This document shows, one piece after another, positions 32,904-42,101 of a stretch of 64,000 bases of DNA (position 1 is its first letter; each line of letters begins with the position of its first letter). The translations under genes were made by a program, and so were the position numbers. Source of the DNA: Roseomonas elaeocarpi (GTDB lineage: Bacteria; Pseudomonadota; Alphaproteobacteria; Acetobacterales; Acetobacteraceae); the NCBI RefSeq assembly GCF_042433915.1, contig NZ_JBHLUN010000010.1:1-64000 (forward strand). Direction: 5' to 3'. The notes under the pieces are model-generated. The model saw only the letters and a program-made list of their open reading frames with translations, ran no database searches and was not told where the DNA came from.

Positions 32904-32924
32904 AACACGATAAATAGTCGTGTT
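32904..32924. promoter_or_regulatory. AT-rich inverted repeat upstream of ssuC
   Basis: A perfect 7-bp inverted repeat AACACGA/TCGTGTT with a 7-bp AT-rich spacer lies in an unusually AT-rich patch. It is 190 bp upstream of ssuC and 60 bp downstream of the Lrp gene. It could be an operator of the sulfur operon or the terminator of the Lrp transcript. Confidence 0.45.
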
Positions 32925-32983
32925 TTCTGAACTTCTTCCCCTCGCCAGCAGGAAGAATCTCCCGCGCCATGGCCGCGGGGTGG

Positions 32984-33484
32984 TTATTCCTCCCCGCCCT
33001 CCCCCGGCTGCCCCCGATCACGGAAAGCGGCGCGATTCAGCGGGTAGGCGGTGGTGTGCTTGATCCGCTCCATCGCGAAGCGGGAGGTCACGTTGCGCAG
33101 CGGCACGGCCTCGATCAGGCGCTTGTAGAAGCCGTCATAGGCGGCCATGTCCGCGACGGCCACGTGCAGCATGTAGTCGATCTCGCCCGCCATGCGGTGG
33201 GCTTCCATGATCTCGGGCATGCGCTGCACCATGTCGGCGAACTTCGCCAGCCAGGCCGGCGTGTGGTCGGCCGCCTCGATCGCCACGAAGACCGTCAGGC
33301 CGACGCCGACCTTCTCGGGCGCCACCAGCGCCACGCGCCGGGTGATGACGCCGCTGGCTTCCAGCTTCTGCACGCGCTTCCAGCAGGGCGTGGCCGAAAG
33401 CCCCACGCGATCCGCCATCTGGGCGATCGACAGGGTGGCATCGGCCTGAAGCAGCGTCAGGAGCTTGCGGTCGATCTCGTCCAT
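32984..33484 (-). CDS. Lrp/AsnC-family transcriptional regulator
   Basis: A 166-aa regulator with the N-terminal HTH MDEIDRKLLTLLQADATLS, ADRVGLSATPCWKRVQKLEASGVI, and a C-terminal RAM domain (VFVAIEAADHTPAWLAKFADMV, EIDYMLHVAVADMAAYDGFYKRLIE). ATG 33484 is chosen because family proteins start at MDxIDR; GTG 33496 would add four residues. It is transcribed toward the sulfur operon but separated by 270 bp. It may regulate amino acid metabolism or neighbouring transport genes. Confidence 0.92.
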   Translation of the reverse strand: MDEIDRKLLTLLQADATLSIAQMADRVGLSATPCWKRVQKLEASGVITRRVALVAPEKVGVGLTVFVAIEAADHTPAWLAKFADMVQRMPEIMEAHRMAGEIDYMLHVAVADMAAYDGFYKRLIEAVPLRNVTSRFAMERIKHTTAYPLNRAAFRDRGQPGEGGEE

Positions 33485-33695
33485 CGGGTGTTCCACGCTT
33501 TGCTATCGCGTGATGTTGCGACCACGCGGCGGCCGGGGCGTCAAGCCGCCGCCTCCCCTGAGACAGCATGCGCCGCGGCGGCGTCGATGGTGCCGAAAAG
33601 GTCACGGCGGAGTCGCAATCAATCGTCAGGGTTAAACCTTCGGTCATTCCGGGCGCTGAACCTCCGGCCTGGGAGACGGAAAAAAGGACGATTCC

Positions 33696-34061
33696 GTGTG
33701 TGACGTGCTCGTGGTGGACGATGATGACCTGGTGCGGATGACCCTCTCCTCGGTGCTGGAAATGGAGGGGTGGGACGTGCGCGAGGCGGGCTCGCCGCAG
33801 GAAGCCCTGCGGGCCGGCGAGATGGGGGCGCACTGCCACCTCCTGGTCACCGACATCGACCTCGGCACGGAGGAGAACGGCTTCGACCTTGCCGCCCGGC
33901 TCCGCCGCGTGCATCCGGAGGTGCCGGTCGTCTACGTCAGCGGCCGTCCCTGGCTGTTCGATGGCCGCGTCATGGGTGCCGACGAGCGCAGCCTGGCGAA
34001 ACCTTTCCGGACGGAGGACCTGACCCGCATGGTGCGCGAGCTGCTGCAGGGTCGCTGCTGA
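33696..34061 (+). CDS. Single-domain (CheY-like) response regulator
   Basis: A 121-aa receiver domain with no output domain. The acidic pocket is VVDDDD (residues ~6-11), the phosphoacceptor Asp is in LLVTDIDLG, then YVSGRP (Thr/Ser switch) and SLAKPF (Lys). The start is GTG at 33696 with AAAAAGGA upstream. No partner kinase is adjacent. Confidence 0.9.
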   Translation: MCDVLVVDDDDLVRMTLSSVLEMEGWDVREAGSPQEALRAGEMGAHCHLLVTDIDLGTEENGFDLAARLRRVHPEVPVVYVSGRPWLFDGRVMGADERSLAKPFRTEDLTRMVRELLQGRC

Positions 34062-34245
34062 GGCCCTTGCCCATCCGGGTCGATGACATCTCCGCGCAGC
34101 CTCGCTGAAATTCCCCGCGGGCGGGTTGCCAGCGGAACAATCCTGCATCACCCTCGGGCATGACATTGAAATCCCTGGCATATTTGTCTCCACCTCTTCA
34201 ACTGAACAGGTGTCGAGATATCGTTGCACCGCTGGGGCGGGCACC

Positions 34246-35541
34246 GTGCTGAGCCAGCCCAGCCTTCCCGAGGTTCACCGCTCCGTCGCGGTGCCGCGCG
34301 CCGGCGGCGTCCTCCGCCGCTTCGCGGCCTTCGTGGGCCCCGGCTACCTGGTGGCCACGGGCTACATGGACCCGGGCAACTGGGCCACCTCAATCGCCGG
34401 CGGCTCGGCCTTCGGCTACACGCTGCTGGCGGTGGCGCTGCTGTCGTCGCTGATGGCGATGCTGTTGCAGTCGATCTGCGCGCGGGTCGGTATCGCCACC
34501 GGCCGCGACCTCGCCCAGCTGTGCCGGGAGCGGTTCCCCCGCGCCACCTACCCGCTCTGGATCCTGGCGGAGCTGGCGATCTGCGCCACCGACCTGGCGG
34601 AGCTGATCGGCACGGCGATCGCGCTGGAACTGCTGTTCGGCATTCCGATGATGCTGGGCGTGGTACTGACCGCGCTGGACGCCTTCCTGATCCTGTGGCT
34701 GCAGAACAAGGGCGTGCGCTGGCTCGAGGCGCTGGTGGCGGGCTTCCTGCTGCTGATCTGCCTGAGCTTCCTGGCGCAGGTGGTGCTGTCGCACCCCGTC
34801 TGGGGCGACCTGCTGCGCGGCTACATCCCCTCGACCTCGATCCTGAGCAACCGCGAGCAGCTCTACCTCGCCATGGGCATCATCGGCGCCACGGTGATGC
34901 CCCATAACCTTTATCTCCACACCGCCATGGTGCAGTCGCGCGATGTCGGCCGGGACGAGGCCGGCAAGCGCGAGGCGATCCGCTTCGCCGGCTGGGACAG
35001 CACCATCGCGCTGACCGTGGCGTTGCTGGTGAATTCGGCGATCCTGGTGGTGGCCTCGGCGGTGTTTCACGTGGGCGGCCAGCACGAGGTGGCGGAGCTG
35101 CAGGACGCCTACCGGCTGTTGACGCCGATGGTGGGCGCCGGCGCGCCGTTCCTGTTCGCGGTGGCACTGCTGCTGTGCGGGTTGAACTCTACCGTCACCG
35201 CGACGCTGGCGGGACAGGTGGTGATGGAAGGCTTCGTCCGGCTGAAGCTGCGGCCGATGGTGCGGCGTCTGGTGACGCGCAGCATCGCCATCGTTCCGGC
35301 CCTCGTCGTCACCTGGCTCTACGGGGATGGGGGAACGGCGGAGCTGCTGCTGCTGAGCCAGGTGGTGCTGTCGCTGCAGCTTCCCTTCGCGGTGATCCCG
35401 CTGATGCTGGTGGCCTCGGATCGTCGGGTCATGGGCAGGCTGGTGGCGCCGGGCTGGCAGCGCCTCCTCGGCTGGGCCATCGCGGCGCTGATCGTGACGC
35501 TGAACGTGAAGCTGCTGTGGGACACCGCGACCGGCGGCTGA
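34246..35541 (+). CDS. mntH: Nramp-family divalent metal (Mn/Fe) transporter
   Basis: A 431-aa proton-coupled metal importer with about 11 helices. The metal-binding motifs are intact: YMDPGNWATS (DPGN, TM1) and GATVMPHNLYLHTAMVQSR (MPH, TM6), plus CGLNSTVTATLAGQVVMEGF. GTG 34246 is chosen because the family N-terminus (RRFAAFVGPGYLVATGYMDPGN) follows within ~25 residues; the frame is open back to 34126. No MntR or Fur box was clearly recognised in 34062-34245. Confidence 0.92.
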   Translation: MLSQPSLPEVHRSVAVPRAGGVLRRFAAFVGPGYLVATGYMDPGNWATSIAGGSAFGYTLLAVALLSSLMAMLLQSICARVGIATGRDLAQLCRERFPRATYPLWILAELAICATDLAELIGTAIALELLFGIPMMLGVVLTALDAFLILWLQNKGVRWLEALVAGFLLLICLSFLAQVVLSHPVWGDLLRGYIPSTSILSNREQLYLAMGIIGATVMPHNLYLHTAMVQSRDVGRDEAGKREAIRFAGWDSTIALTVALLVNSAILVVASAVFHVGGQHEVAELQDAYRLLTPMVGAGAPFLFAVALLLCGLNSTVTATLAGQVVMEGFVRLKLRPMVRRLVTRSIAIVPALVVTWLYGDGGTAELLLLSQVVLSLQLPFAVIPLMLVASDRRVMGRLVAPGWQRLLGWAIAALIVTLNVKLLWDTATGG

Positions 35542-35614
35542 GGGGCGGCGGCCGGGAAGCCAGGGGCGAGCAGCTGGGGGCGAGAATTCAGGGCGGGGCG
35601 TTCCGCGTGGCGCC

Positions 35615-36109
35615 TCAGCCCAGCGCTTCCCCCACACCCTCCGCCGCAGCGCCGTGCGCCGGGTCGTCGCAATGGCCGTGGTCGAAGTCCGCCAGGGTTT
35701 CCAGCACGCGGCACACCTCGACCCGGCCGCCGCGGCAGCCCTCAGCCATGTGCAGCAGTTCCCGCCGCAGCGCCGCGAGGCGGACGAGGCGCCGGTCGAT
35801 CTCCGCCACCTGCGCCATGGCGATGTCGTGGGCCGAGGCGCAGTTGTCCGCCGGATGCCGCTCCAGCTCCAGCAGCGCCCGGATCGCGGGCATCGGGAAG
35901 CCGAGTTCCCGCGCGTGGCGGATGAAGCCCAGGCGGCGCAGGTGGGTCTCGCCGAAGACGCGATGGCCGCCCTCGGTGCGGGACGGCGGCGGCAAGAGCC
36001 GCTCCGCCTCGTAGAAGCGGATCGTGGTGGGCTTCACCCCGGCGCGGCGCGAAAGCTCACCGATGCTGAGGGCCGGGCCTGCGGGACTGGGCTGGGTCAT
36101 CCCCGACAT
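35615..36109 (-). CDS. MerR-family metal-responsive regulator (ZntR/CadR-like)
   Basis: A 164-aa regulator. The N-terminal MerR HTH is SIGELSRRAGVKPTTIRFYEAERLLPPP, followed by GHRVFGETHLRRLGFIRHARELGFPMPAIRALLEL and a dimerisation helix. Metal ligands likely come from the Cys in DNCASAHDIA and the C-terminal EGCRGGRVEVCRVLETLADFDHGHC, as in Zn/Cd/Pb sensors. It is divergent from the P-type ATPase and presumably activates it through the dyad at 36149-36180. Start ATG 36109 or 36100. Confidence 0.9.
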   Translation of the reverse strand: MSGMTQPSPAGPALSIGELSRRAGVKPTTIRFYEAERLLPPPSRTEGGHRVFGETHLRRLGFIRHARELGFPMPAIRALLELERHPADNCASAHDIAMAQVAEIDRRLVRLAALRRELLHMAEGCRGGRVEVCRVLETLADFDHGHCDDPAHGAAAEGVGEALG

Positions 36110-36148
36110 CTTGGGCGCCGCGCCCCGCGAGTCCAGCGCGAAACCCCC

Positions 36149-36180
36149 TTGAACCTCCAGTCGCTGGAAGTCCCATCTCC
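36149..36180 (+). promoter_or_regulatory. MerR-type promoter of the P-type ATPase
   Basis: A -35-like TTGAAC (36149-36154) is followed by the dyad ACCTCCAG-TCG-CTGGAAGT (36153-36171; one mismatch in 8-bp arms). A weak -10 lies ~20 bp downstream. A dyad sitting in an over-long spacer is the hallmark of MerR-family activated promoters. It lies in the 100-bp gap between the divergent regulator and ATPase genes. Confidence 0.7.
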
Positions 36181-36209
36181 CTCACCGGTTGAGAGCGGGA
36201 GCGGCGGTG

Positions 36210-38702
36210 ATGGGCGATCGGCGCGAGGCGGAGCGGCTGGCGTGGCGCGTGGAAGGGATGGACTGCCCTTCCTGCGCTGCCAAGGTAGAGCGGGCGGTGC
36301 TGCGGTTGCCGGGTGTGCGGGAACCGGCGCTGAACTTCGCCGCGGAACGGCTGAGCCTGATGCTGGACGGCGCCACCGCCCCGGAAGCGGTGGAGAAGGC
36401 CGTCGCCGCCCTGGGCTACCGGCCCCGGCGCCTCCAGGCGGCGGCGCCCACCTCCCGCGAGGCTTCGGCCGGCGCGGCCTGCGGCTGCGGCCACGACCAT
36501 GCCCCTGCCGGGATCGGGAATGGCGAACATCGCCACGATCACGGCGGGCATGGCCACGGCGACCATGACGGCCATGGTCATGAGGGCCACGGCCTGCGGC
36601 AGGGTGGCGGCCAGGGCCGGACCGATCACGACCATCATGGCCACGGGCACCACGACCACGGGCATTCCCACCACGGTGACGGGCATGACCACCCGGCCGC
36701 GCCGGATGCTCACCATGGTCACGCCGGGACCGCCGCCTCCGGTGCGGCAGCGCCCGCCGGCCACGCCCACAGCCACGGCGGCCTCGCGCACGCGCACGAC
36801 CACGACGACCCCGCCGAGCGGGACCTGCCTCTTTGGCGCACCGCCAAGGCGCGGCTCGTGGTTCTTCTCGCCGGCGTGGCGGCACTGGCCTGGGTGCTCG
36901 CCACGCTGATCCCCCGGGCGGAGCACGCGCTCTACCTCCTGGCCACGATCCTGGTGGTGGCGCCCTTCGCCAGGCGCGCCTGGACGCTGGCGCGCTACGG
37001 CACGCCCTTCTCGATCGAGGCGCTGATGGTGCTGGCGGCGCTGGGCGCCGCGGCGATCGGCGCTGCGGGCGAGGCCATGACGGTGGTGCTGCTGTTTGCC
37101 CTGGGGGAGCTGCTGGAAGGCGTTGCCGCCGGGCGGGCGCGCTCCGGCATCCGGGCGCTGGTGGCGCTGATGCCCGACCAGGCCACCCGCATCGGCACGA
37201 ACGGGGGCACCGAAGCCGTGACCGCCGCGTCGCTGCGCCCGGGCGACCTCGTGCTGGTGAAGCCGGGCGAGCGTGTTCCGGCGGACGGTGTCGTGGAGGA
37301 CGGGCAGGCCGCCCTCGACGAGAGCGCCGTCACCGGGGAAAGCATCCCCGTCACGCGCGGTCCTGGCGAGGCGGTGGCGGCCGGCAGCATCTGCACCGAC
37401 GCGGCGCTGCGCCTGCGCGTCGCGCGCACCGGCGCCGACAGCACGCTGGCCCGCATCGCCCGCATGGTGGAGGAAGCCACCGCCGCGCGCGGGCGGACGC
37501 AACGCTTCGTGGAACGCTTCGCCGCCTGGTGGACGCCCGGCGCCATGGCGGTGTCCGCGGCGGTGATCCTGCTGCCGCCGCTGCTGTTCGGCGGGGAATG
37601 GACGGTGTGGCTGTATCGCGGCCTGGCGCTGCTGCTGGTGGCCTGCCCCTGCGCGCTGGTGATCTCGGTGCCGGCGGCGGTGGCCTCGGGACTGTCGGCC
37701 GGCGCCCGGCGCGGGCTGCTGGTGAAAGGCGGCGAGGCGCTGGAAGCCATGGGTGCGGCCAGGACCGTGGGTTTCGACAAGACCGGCACGTTGACCGCGG
37801 GGCGCCCCCGCCTGGGCCAGGTGGTTCCGGCACCCGGCGTGGCGGAAGATGAGGCGCTGCGCCTCGCCGCCGCGGTGGAGGCGGGCTCGGCCCACCCGCT
37901 GGCGCGCGCCGTCACCGAGGCCGCCACCTCGCGCGGGCTGATGGTTCCCGAAGCCCGGGATGCCTCGGCCCTCGCCGGCCGCGCCGCCACCGCGCGGGTG
38001 GAAGGACGGCTGCTGGGCGTCGGCAGCCTCGGCTGGGCGGCGGAACAGGCTGGTCCCCTGCCGCCGGCCCTCGAGGCCGAGGCCGGGCGCCTGCAGGAGA
38101 GCGGCCACACCGTCTCCGCGCTGGTGGGGGACGGCGCGGTGCTGGCGCTGCTGGCAATGCGCGACGAACCGCGCCCCGATGCCGCCGCGGCCCTGGCCGC
38201 CCTGCACCGCGACGGCGTGGCCACGGTGATGCTGACCGGCGACGCGCCGCGCACCGCCGCCGCCATCGCGCGCGAGCTCGGCATCGAGGCACGGGGCGGG
38301 CTGAGCCCGGACGACAAGCTGCGCGCCATCTCCGAACTGCGGGCGCGCGGCCCGGTGGTGATGGTGGGCGACGGCATCAACGACGCCCCCGCCCTGGCGG
38401 CGGCCACCGTGGGCGTGGCCATGGGCGGCGGCACCGAGGTCGCGCTGGAAGCGGCCGATGCCGCCCTGCCTGGCGGCCGGGTTTCCGGCATCGCGGAGCT
38501 GATGGCGCTGTCGCGCGCGACGCTGGGCAATATCCGGCAGAATGTCGGCATCGCGGTGGGGCTGAAGGCGGTGTTCCTGGTGACCACCGTGATCGGCGTC
38601 ACCGGGTTGTGGCCGGCGATCCTGGCCGATACCGGCGCCACGGTGCTGGTGACGCTGAACGCCCTGCGGCTGCTGCGCTGGAGGCCGCCCGCCGCGGCGT
38701 GA
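36210..38702 (+). CDS. zntA: Heavy-metal P1B-type ATPase (Zn/Cd/Pb exporter)
   Basis: An 830-aa exporter. An N-terminal HMA domain (GMDCPSCAAKVERAV) is followed by a very His/Asp/Gly-rich ~120-residue segment (residues ~93-215). The membrane and catalytic core contains CPCALVISVPAA (CPC), FDKTGTLT (phosphorylated Asp523), GSAHPLARAV (HP) and MVGDGINDAPAL. The CPC plus HMA set fits Zn2+/Cd2+/Pb2+ efflux, and the adjacent MerR gene supports this. Start ATG 36210. Confidence 0.93.
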   Translation: MGDRREAERLAWRVEGMDCPSCAAKVERAVLRLPGVREPALNFAAERLSLMLDGATAPEAVEKAVAALGYRPRRLQAAAPTSREASAGAACGCGHDHAPAGIGNGEHRHDHGGHGHGDHDGHGHEGHGLRQGGGQGRTDHDHHGHGHHDHGHSHHGDGHDHPAAPDAHHGHAGTAASGAAAPAGHAHSHGGLAHAHDHDDPAERDLPLWRTAKARLVVLLAGVAALAWVLATLIPRAEHALYLLATILVVAPFARRAWTLARYGTPFSIEALMVLAALGAAAIGAAGEAMTVVLLFALGELLEGVAAGRARSGIRALVALMPDQATRIGTNGGTEAVTAASLRPGDLVLVKPGERVPADGVVEDGQAALDESAVTGESIPVTRGPGEAVAAGSICTDAALRLRVARTGADSTLARIARMVEEATAARGRTQRFVERFAAWWTPGAMAVSAAVILLPPLLFGGEWTVWLYRGLALLLVACPCALVISVPAAVASGLSAGARRGLLVKGGEALEAMGAARTVGFDKTGTLTAGRPRLGQVVPAPGVAEDEALRLAAAVEAGSAHPLARAVTEAATSRGLMVPEARDASALAGRAATARVEGRLLGVGSLGWAAEQAGPLPPALEAEAGRLQESGHTVSALVGDGAVLALLAMRDEPRPDAAAALAALHRDGVATVMLTGDAPRTAAAIARELGIEARGGLSPDDKLRAISELRARGPVVMVGDGINDAPALAAATVGVAMGGGTEVALEAADAALPGGRVSGIAELMALSRATLGNIRQNVGIAVGLKAVFLVTTVIGVTGLWPAILADTGATVLVTLNALRLLRWRPPAAA

Positions 38703-38847
38703 GGGCGGCGGTCAGCCGTGCCCGAGGTGCGCGGCGAAGCGGATACCCGGTGCACCCGACGCGGGCGTGGCAAAAACGCGCCACCCCGCCGCCACCGGCG
38801 CCGGCCCCCGTGACATCCGGGACCCGCCTCCCCAGATCGAACGCATC

Positions 38848-41055
38848 ATGAACCTGATCACGCCGCCCATGCTGTTCGAGCCGCCGAAGCGGCGTGCCCC
38901 GGCCCTGCTCAAGCCGCTGCGGGTCGACAGCCCCTATCAGCCCGCGGGCGACCAGCCGCAGGCGATCACCGACCTCGTGGCCGGCCTCGGGCGCGGGGAA
39001 CGGGACCAGGTGCTGCTGGGCGTCACGGGCTCGGGCAAGACCTTCACCATGGCCAAGGTGATCGAGACGGCGCAGCGCCCGGCGCTGGTGCTGGCGCCCA
39101 ACAAGACGCTGGCGGCGCAGCTCTACGGCGAGATGAAGAGCTTCTTCCCCGACAACGCGGTGGAATACTTCGTCTCGTACTACGACTACTACCAGCCGGA
39201 AGCCTACGTCCCGCGCACGGACACCTATATCGAGAAGGATTCGGCGATCAACGAGCAGATCGACCGGATGCGCCACTCCGCCACCCAGGCACTGCTGGAG
39301 CGCGGCGACGTCATCATCGTGAGCTCCGTGTCCTGCATCTACGGCATCGGCTCGGTGGAAACCTACGGCGCCATGACGGTGCGGCTGGAGGTCGGCGGCC
39401 GCATCGACCGCGACACGCTGATCAAGGGGCTGGTGGAGCTGCAGTACCGCCGCAACGACGCGGCCTTCACGCGCGGCACCTTCCGCGTGCGCGGCGAGAC
39501 GATCGACGTCTGGCCCTCGCATATGGAAGACCGCGGCTGGCGCATCTCCCTCTTCGGGGACGAGATCGACGGCTTGCGCGAGTTCGACCCGCTGACCGGT
39601 GAGGTCGCAGGCGAGATGGAGCGCATCGCGATCTACGCGAACTCGCACTACGTCACGCCGCGCCCGACGATGATCCAGGCCATTCGGCAGATCAAAGCGG
39701 AACTGCGCGAGCGCCTGGATGAGCTGACCGCCCAGGGCAAGCTGCTGGAAGCGCAGCGGCTGGAACAGCGCACCACCTTCGACATCGAGATGCTGGAGAC
39801 CACCGGCGTCTGCAAGGGCATCGAGAACTACTCGCGCTACCTGTCGGGCCGCGGCCCCGGCAACCCGCCGCCGACGCTGTTCGAGTACCTGCCGCAGAAC
39901 GCGCTGCTCATCGTCGATGAGAGCCACGTCACCGTGCCGCAGATCGGCGGCATGTATCGCGGTGACTTCGCGCGCAAGTCGATCCTGGCGGAGCACGGCT
40001 TCCGCCTGCCCTCCTGCATGGACAACCGCCCCCTCAAGTTCGAGGAGTGGGACAGCTTCCGCCCCGAAACCGTGTTCGTTTCCGCGACGCCCGGGCCGTG
40101 GGAGATGGAGCGCACCGGTGGTTCCTTCGCCGAACAGGTGATCCGCCCCACCGGGCTGATCGACCCGCCCTGCGAGATCCGCCCCGTGGAAGGCCAGGTG
40201 GACGACCTCCTCGCCGAGTGCCGCCTGGCGCGCGAGGCCGGCGGCCGCGTGCTGGTCACCACGCTGACCAAGCGCATGGCCGAGGACCTGACGGAATACA
40301 TGACCGAGGTCGGGCTGCGCGTCCGCTACCTCCATTCCGACGTGGACACGCTGGAGCGCATCGAGATCATCCGCGACCTGCGCAAAGGCGTGTTCGAGGT
40401 GCTGATCGGCATTAACCTCCTGCGCGAGGGCCTGGACATTCCCGAGTGTTCGCTGGTGGCGATCCTGGATGCCGACAAGGAGGGCTTCCTGCGCTCCACC
40501 ACCTCGCTGATCCAGACCATCGGCCGCGCCGCGCGCAACAGCGAGGGTCGCGTGATCCTTTACGCCGACCGCATGACCAACAGCTTGACCAACGCGCTGG
40601 GCGAAACGGAGCGGCGCCGTGCCAAGCAGATGGCCTATAACACCGAGCACGGCATCACGCCGCAGACCATCCGGCGCGACATCTCCGACGTGCTGCAGTC
40701 GGTCTACGAGCAGGACTACGTCACCGTGGACGCGGTGGAAGGCGCCGACACGGCGGAGTTCGTGGGCAAGGACCTGCGCTCCTCGATCGCCGAGCTCGAG
40801 AAGCGGATGCGCGCCGCCGCCGCCGACCTGGAGTTCGAGACCGCCGCCCGGATGCGCGACGAGATCAAGCGGCTGGAGGCGATGGAGCTCGGCCTCGACG
40901 CGCCGCCGCCCTCTGGGCGAGAGGTGCGGGCGGGTGGCGGCAAGCAGGCCTGGAAGCCGACGCCGCTGGGCTCCGGCGGTGGCGGCTACGACCCCAAGGA
41001 CAACAAGAAGGGCAGCGGCCGTTCCCGCGGCCGGCGGAGCGGCAGCAACCGCTGA
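38848..41055 (+). CDS. uvrB: Excinuclease ABC subunit B
   Basis: A 735-aa nucleotide-excision-repair helicase-like subunit. It shows Walker A GVTGSGKTFT, the beta-hairpin region YFVSYYDYYQPEAYVP, YIEKDSAINEQIDRMRHSAT, DESHVTVPQIGGMY, the helicase motif VLIGINLLREGLDIPECSLVAILDADKEGFLRS, and the C-terminal UVR motif (ELEKRMRAAAADLEFETAARMRDEI) that binds UvrC. A Gly/Lys/Arg-rich tail follows. ATG 38848 (MNLITPP) is chosen; the frame is open from a GTG at 38767. Confidence 0.97.
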   Translation: MNLITPPMLFEPPKRRAPALLKPLRVDSPYQPAGDQPQAITDLVAGLGRGERDQVLLGVTGSGKTFTMAKVIETAQRPALVLAPNKTLAAQLYGEMKSFFPDNAVEYFVSYYDYYQPEAYVPRTDTYIEKDSAINEQIDRMRHSATQALLERGDVIIVSSVSCIYGIGSVETYGAMTVRLEVGGRIDRDTLIKGLVELQYRRNDAAFTRGTFRVRGETIDVWPSHMEDRGWRISLFGDEIDGLREFDPLTGEVAGEMERIAIYANSHYVTPRPTMIQAIRQIKAELRERLDELTAQGKLLEAQRLEQRTTFDIEMLETTGVCKGIENYSRYLSGRGPGNPPPTLFEYLPQNALLIVDESHVTVPQIGGMYRGDFARKSILAEHGFRLPSCMDNRPLKFEEWDSFRPETVFVSATPGPWEMERTGGSFAEQVIRPTGLIDPPCEIRPVEGQVDDLLAECRLAREAGGRVLVTTLTKRMAEDLTEYMTEVGLRVRYLHSDVDTLERIEIIRDLRKGVFEVLIGINLLREGLDIPECSLVAILDADKEGFLRSTTSLIQTIGRAARNSEGRVILYADRMTNSLTNALGETERRRAKQMAYNTEHGITPQTIRRDISDVLQSVYEQDYVTVDAVEGADTAEFVGKDLRSSIAELEKRMRAAAADLEFETAARMRDEIKRLEAMELGLDAPPPSGREVRAGGGKQAWKPTPLGSGGGGYDPKDNKKGSGRSRGRRSGSNR

Positions 41056-41065
41056 GGCCGGCGGC

Positions 41066-41566
41066 TCAGGGCAGCAGCCGCCGGTACAGGGTCAGGCTGC
41101 GGTAGCGCTTGCGCGGACCCTGGACGCGCCAGCTCTCCGCCCAGCAGCCGGCGTCGCGTCGCAGGAAGCGGCCAAGATAGGTGTCCTCGCCGCAGCGGTG
41201 CTGGATGGCGCCGCCGTGGTCGAGGTCCAGACTGAAGAACGGCGTGCCGTCCTCGTGCAGGACGAGCAGGACAGCCTGCCGCCGGAGCAGCTGGTAGCTG
41301 CGCGTGGCAGCCATCGTGCTGCCGTTCGCCCGCATCACCCCGGTTTCCCGGAACTGGGTCGGGGTGATGTGCGCCTGCCCCTCGAAGACGTAGTGGCTGC
41401 GGGCGCGGTGGTCCACGATCCTGCGCCGGACCAGCCAGTCTCCATGGAGATCCCCGGTCCAGGCCAAGCCTTGTTCCCCCGCTGCGGCACGCCGCACGGC
41501 GCGGCGGCGGAGCCTGTTGCCCCGGTACGTCGGATACGCGCGTGAGCGACCGTGGCAACCCCGCAT
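41066..41566 (-). CDS. DUF6314-family protein
   Basis: A ~166-aa protein with the pattern of DUF6314: TGDLHGDWLVRRRIVDH, FEGQAHITP, FFSLDLDHGGAIQHRCGEDTYLGRF and the ending WRVQGPRKRYRSLTLYRRL. It probably forms a small beta-barrel (lipocalin-like) by family analogy; function unknown. The start is uncertain: ATG 41566 is used, and the frame is open to 41632 across the next gene's promoter. It converges on uvrB. Confidence 0.75.
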   Translation of the reverse strand: MRGCHGRSRAYPTYRGNRLRRRAVRRAAAGEQGLAWTGDLHGDWLVRRRIVDHRARSHYVFEGQAHITPTQFRETGVMRANGSTMAATRSYQLLRRQAVLLVLHEDGTPFFSLDLDHGGAIQHRCGEDTYLGRFLRRDAGCWAESWRVQGPRKRYRSLTLYRRLLP

Positions 41567-41612
41567 CCGAAGCCGGCGTTGCCCCGGCAACAATGTTAAA
41601 GGACGCCGCGCC

Positions 41613-42041
41613 ATGCAGCAGACCATCTCCATCCAGTGCTCCGCCGATCAGGCCTTCGGGTTCCTGAGCGATCCGGCCAACCTGCCCCACTGGGTGCCGC
41701 AGCTGCGACGCGACGATGCCGACATTCCCGAGGACGGTCTGGAGGCCGATGCCCAATCCCGCACGGTGCGCTGGAGCTTCGAGCCGGCCGGCGAGTGGCA
41801 GGTGTCCGGCGACAAGAAGACGACGACGCTGCGCCTGACGCTGCACCGCGACACGGCGCAGCCCTCCGACCCGACCGAGGACGAGACGCCCGAGGAAGCC
41901 GCTGCCCATGGGGCCGAGGCCGCGCTGCAAAGCGTCAAGTCGCACCTGGAAGGCGTCGACGGCGGTGACCCGGGCGACCTGAGCCACGATGCGCCCAGCC
42001 GCCTTTACGGCCACAGCGCCACCCAGGACCCCGATATCTGA
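41613..42041 (+). CDS. SRPBCC/START-like domain protein
   Basis: A 142-aa protein with a polyketide-cyclase/SRPBCC look: ISIQCSADQAFGFLSDPANLPHWVPQL, then a beta-rich middle (RTVRWSFEPAGEWQVSGDKKTTTLRLTLH) and a helix near the end (GAEAALQSVKSHLEGV). It probably binds a hydrophobic ligand. The acidic insertion TAQPSDPTEDETPEE is unusual. It is divergent from the DUF6314 gene. Confidence 0.82.
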   Translation: MQQTISIQCSADQAFGFLSDPANLPHWVPQLRRDDADIPEDGLEADAQSRTVRWSFEPAGEWQVSGDKKTTTLRLTLHRDTAQPSDPTEDETPEEAAAHGAEAALQSVKSHLEGVDGGDPGDLSHDAPSRLYGHSATQDPDI

Positions 42042-42101
42042 GCTGCCAGCCCCGCCACCCCGGGTGACGGGGCCGGTCCCGGCGGCTAGGATGTTCCGGA
42101 G

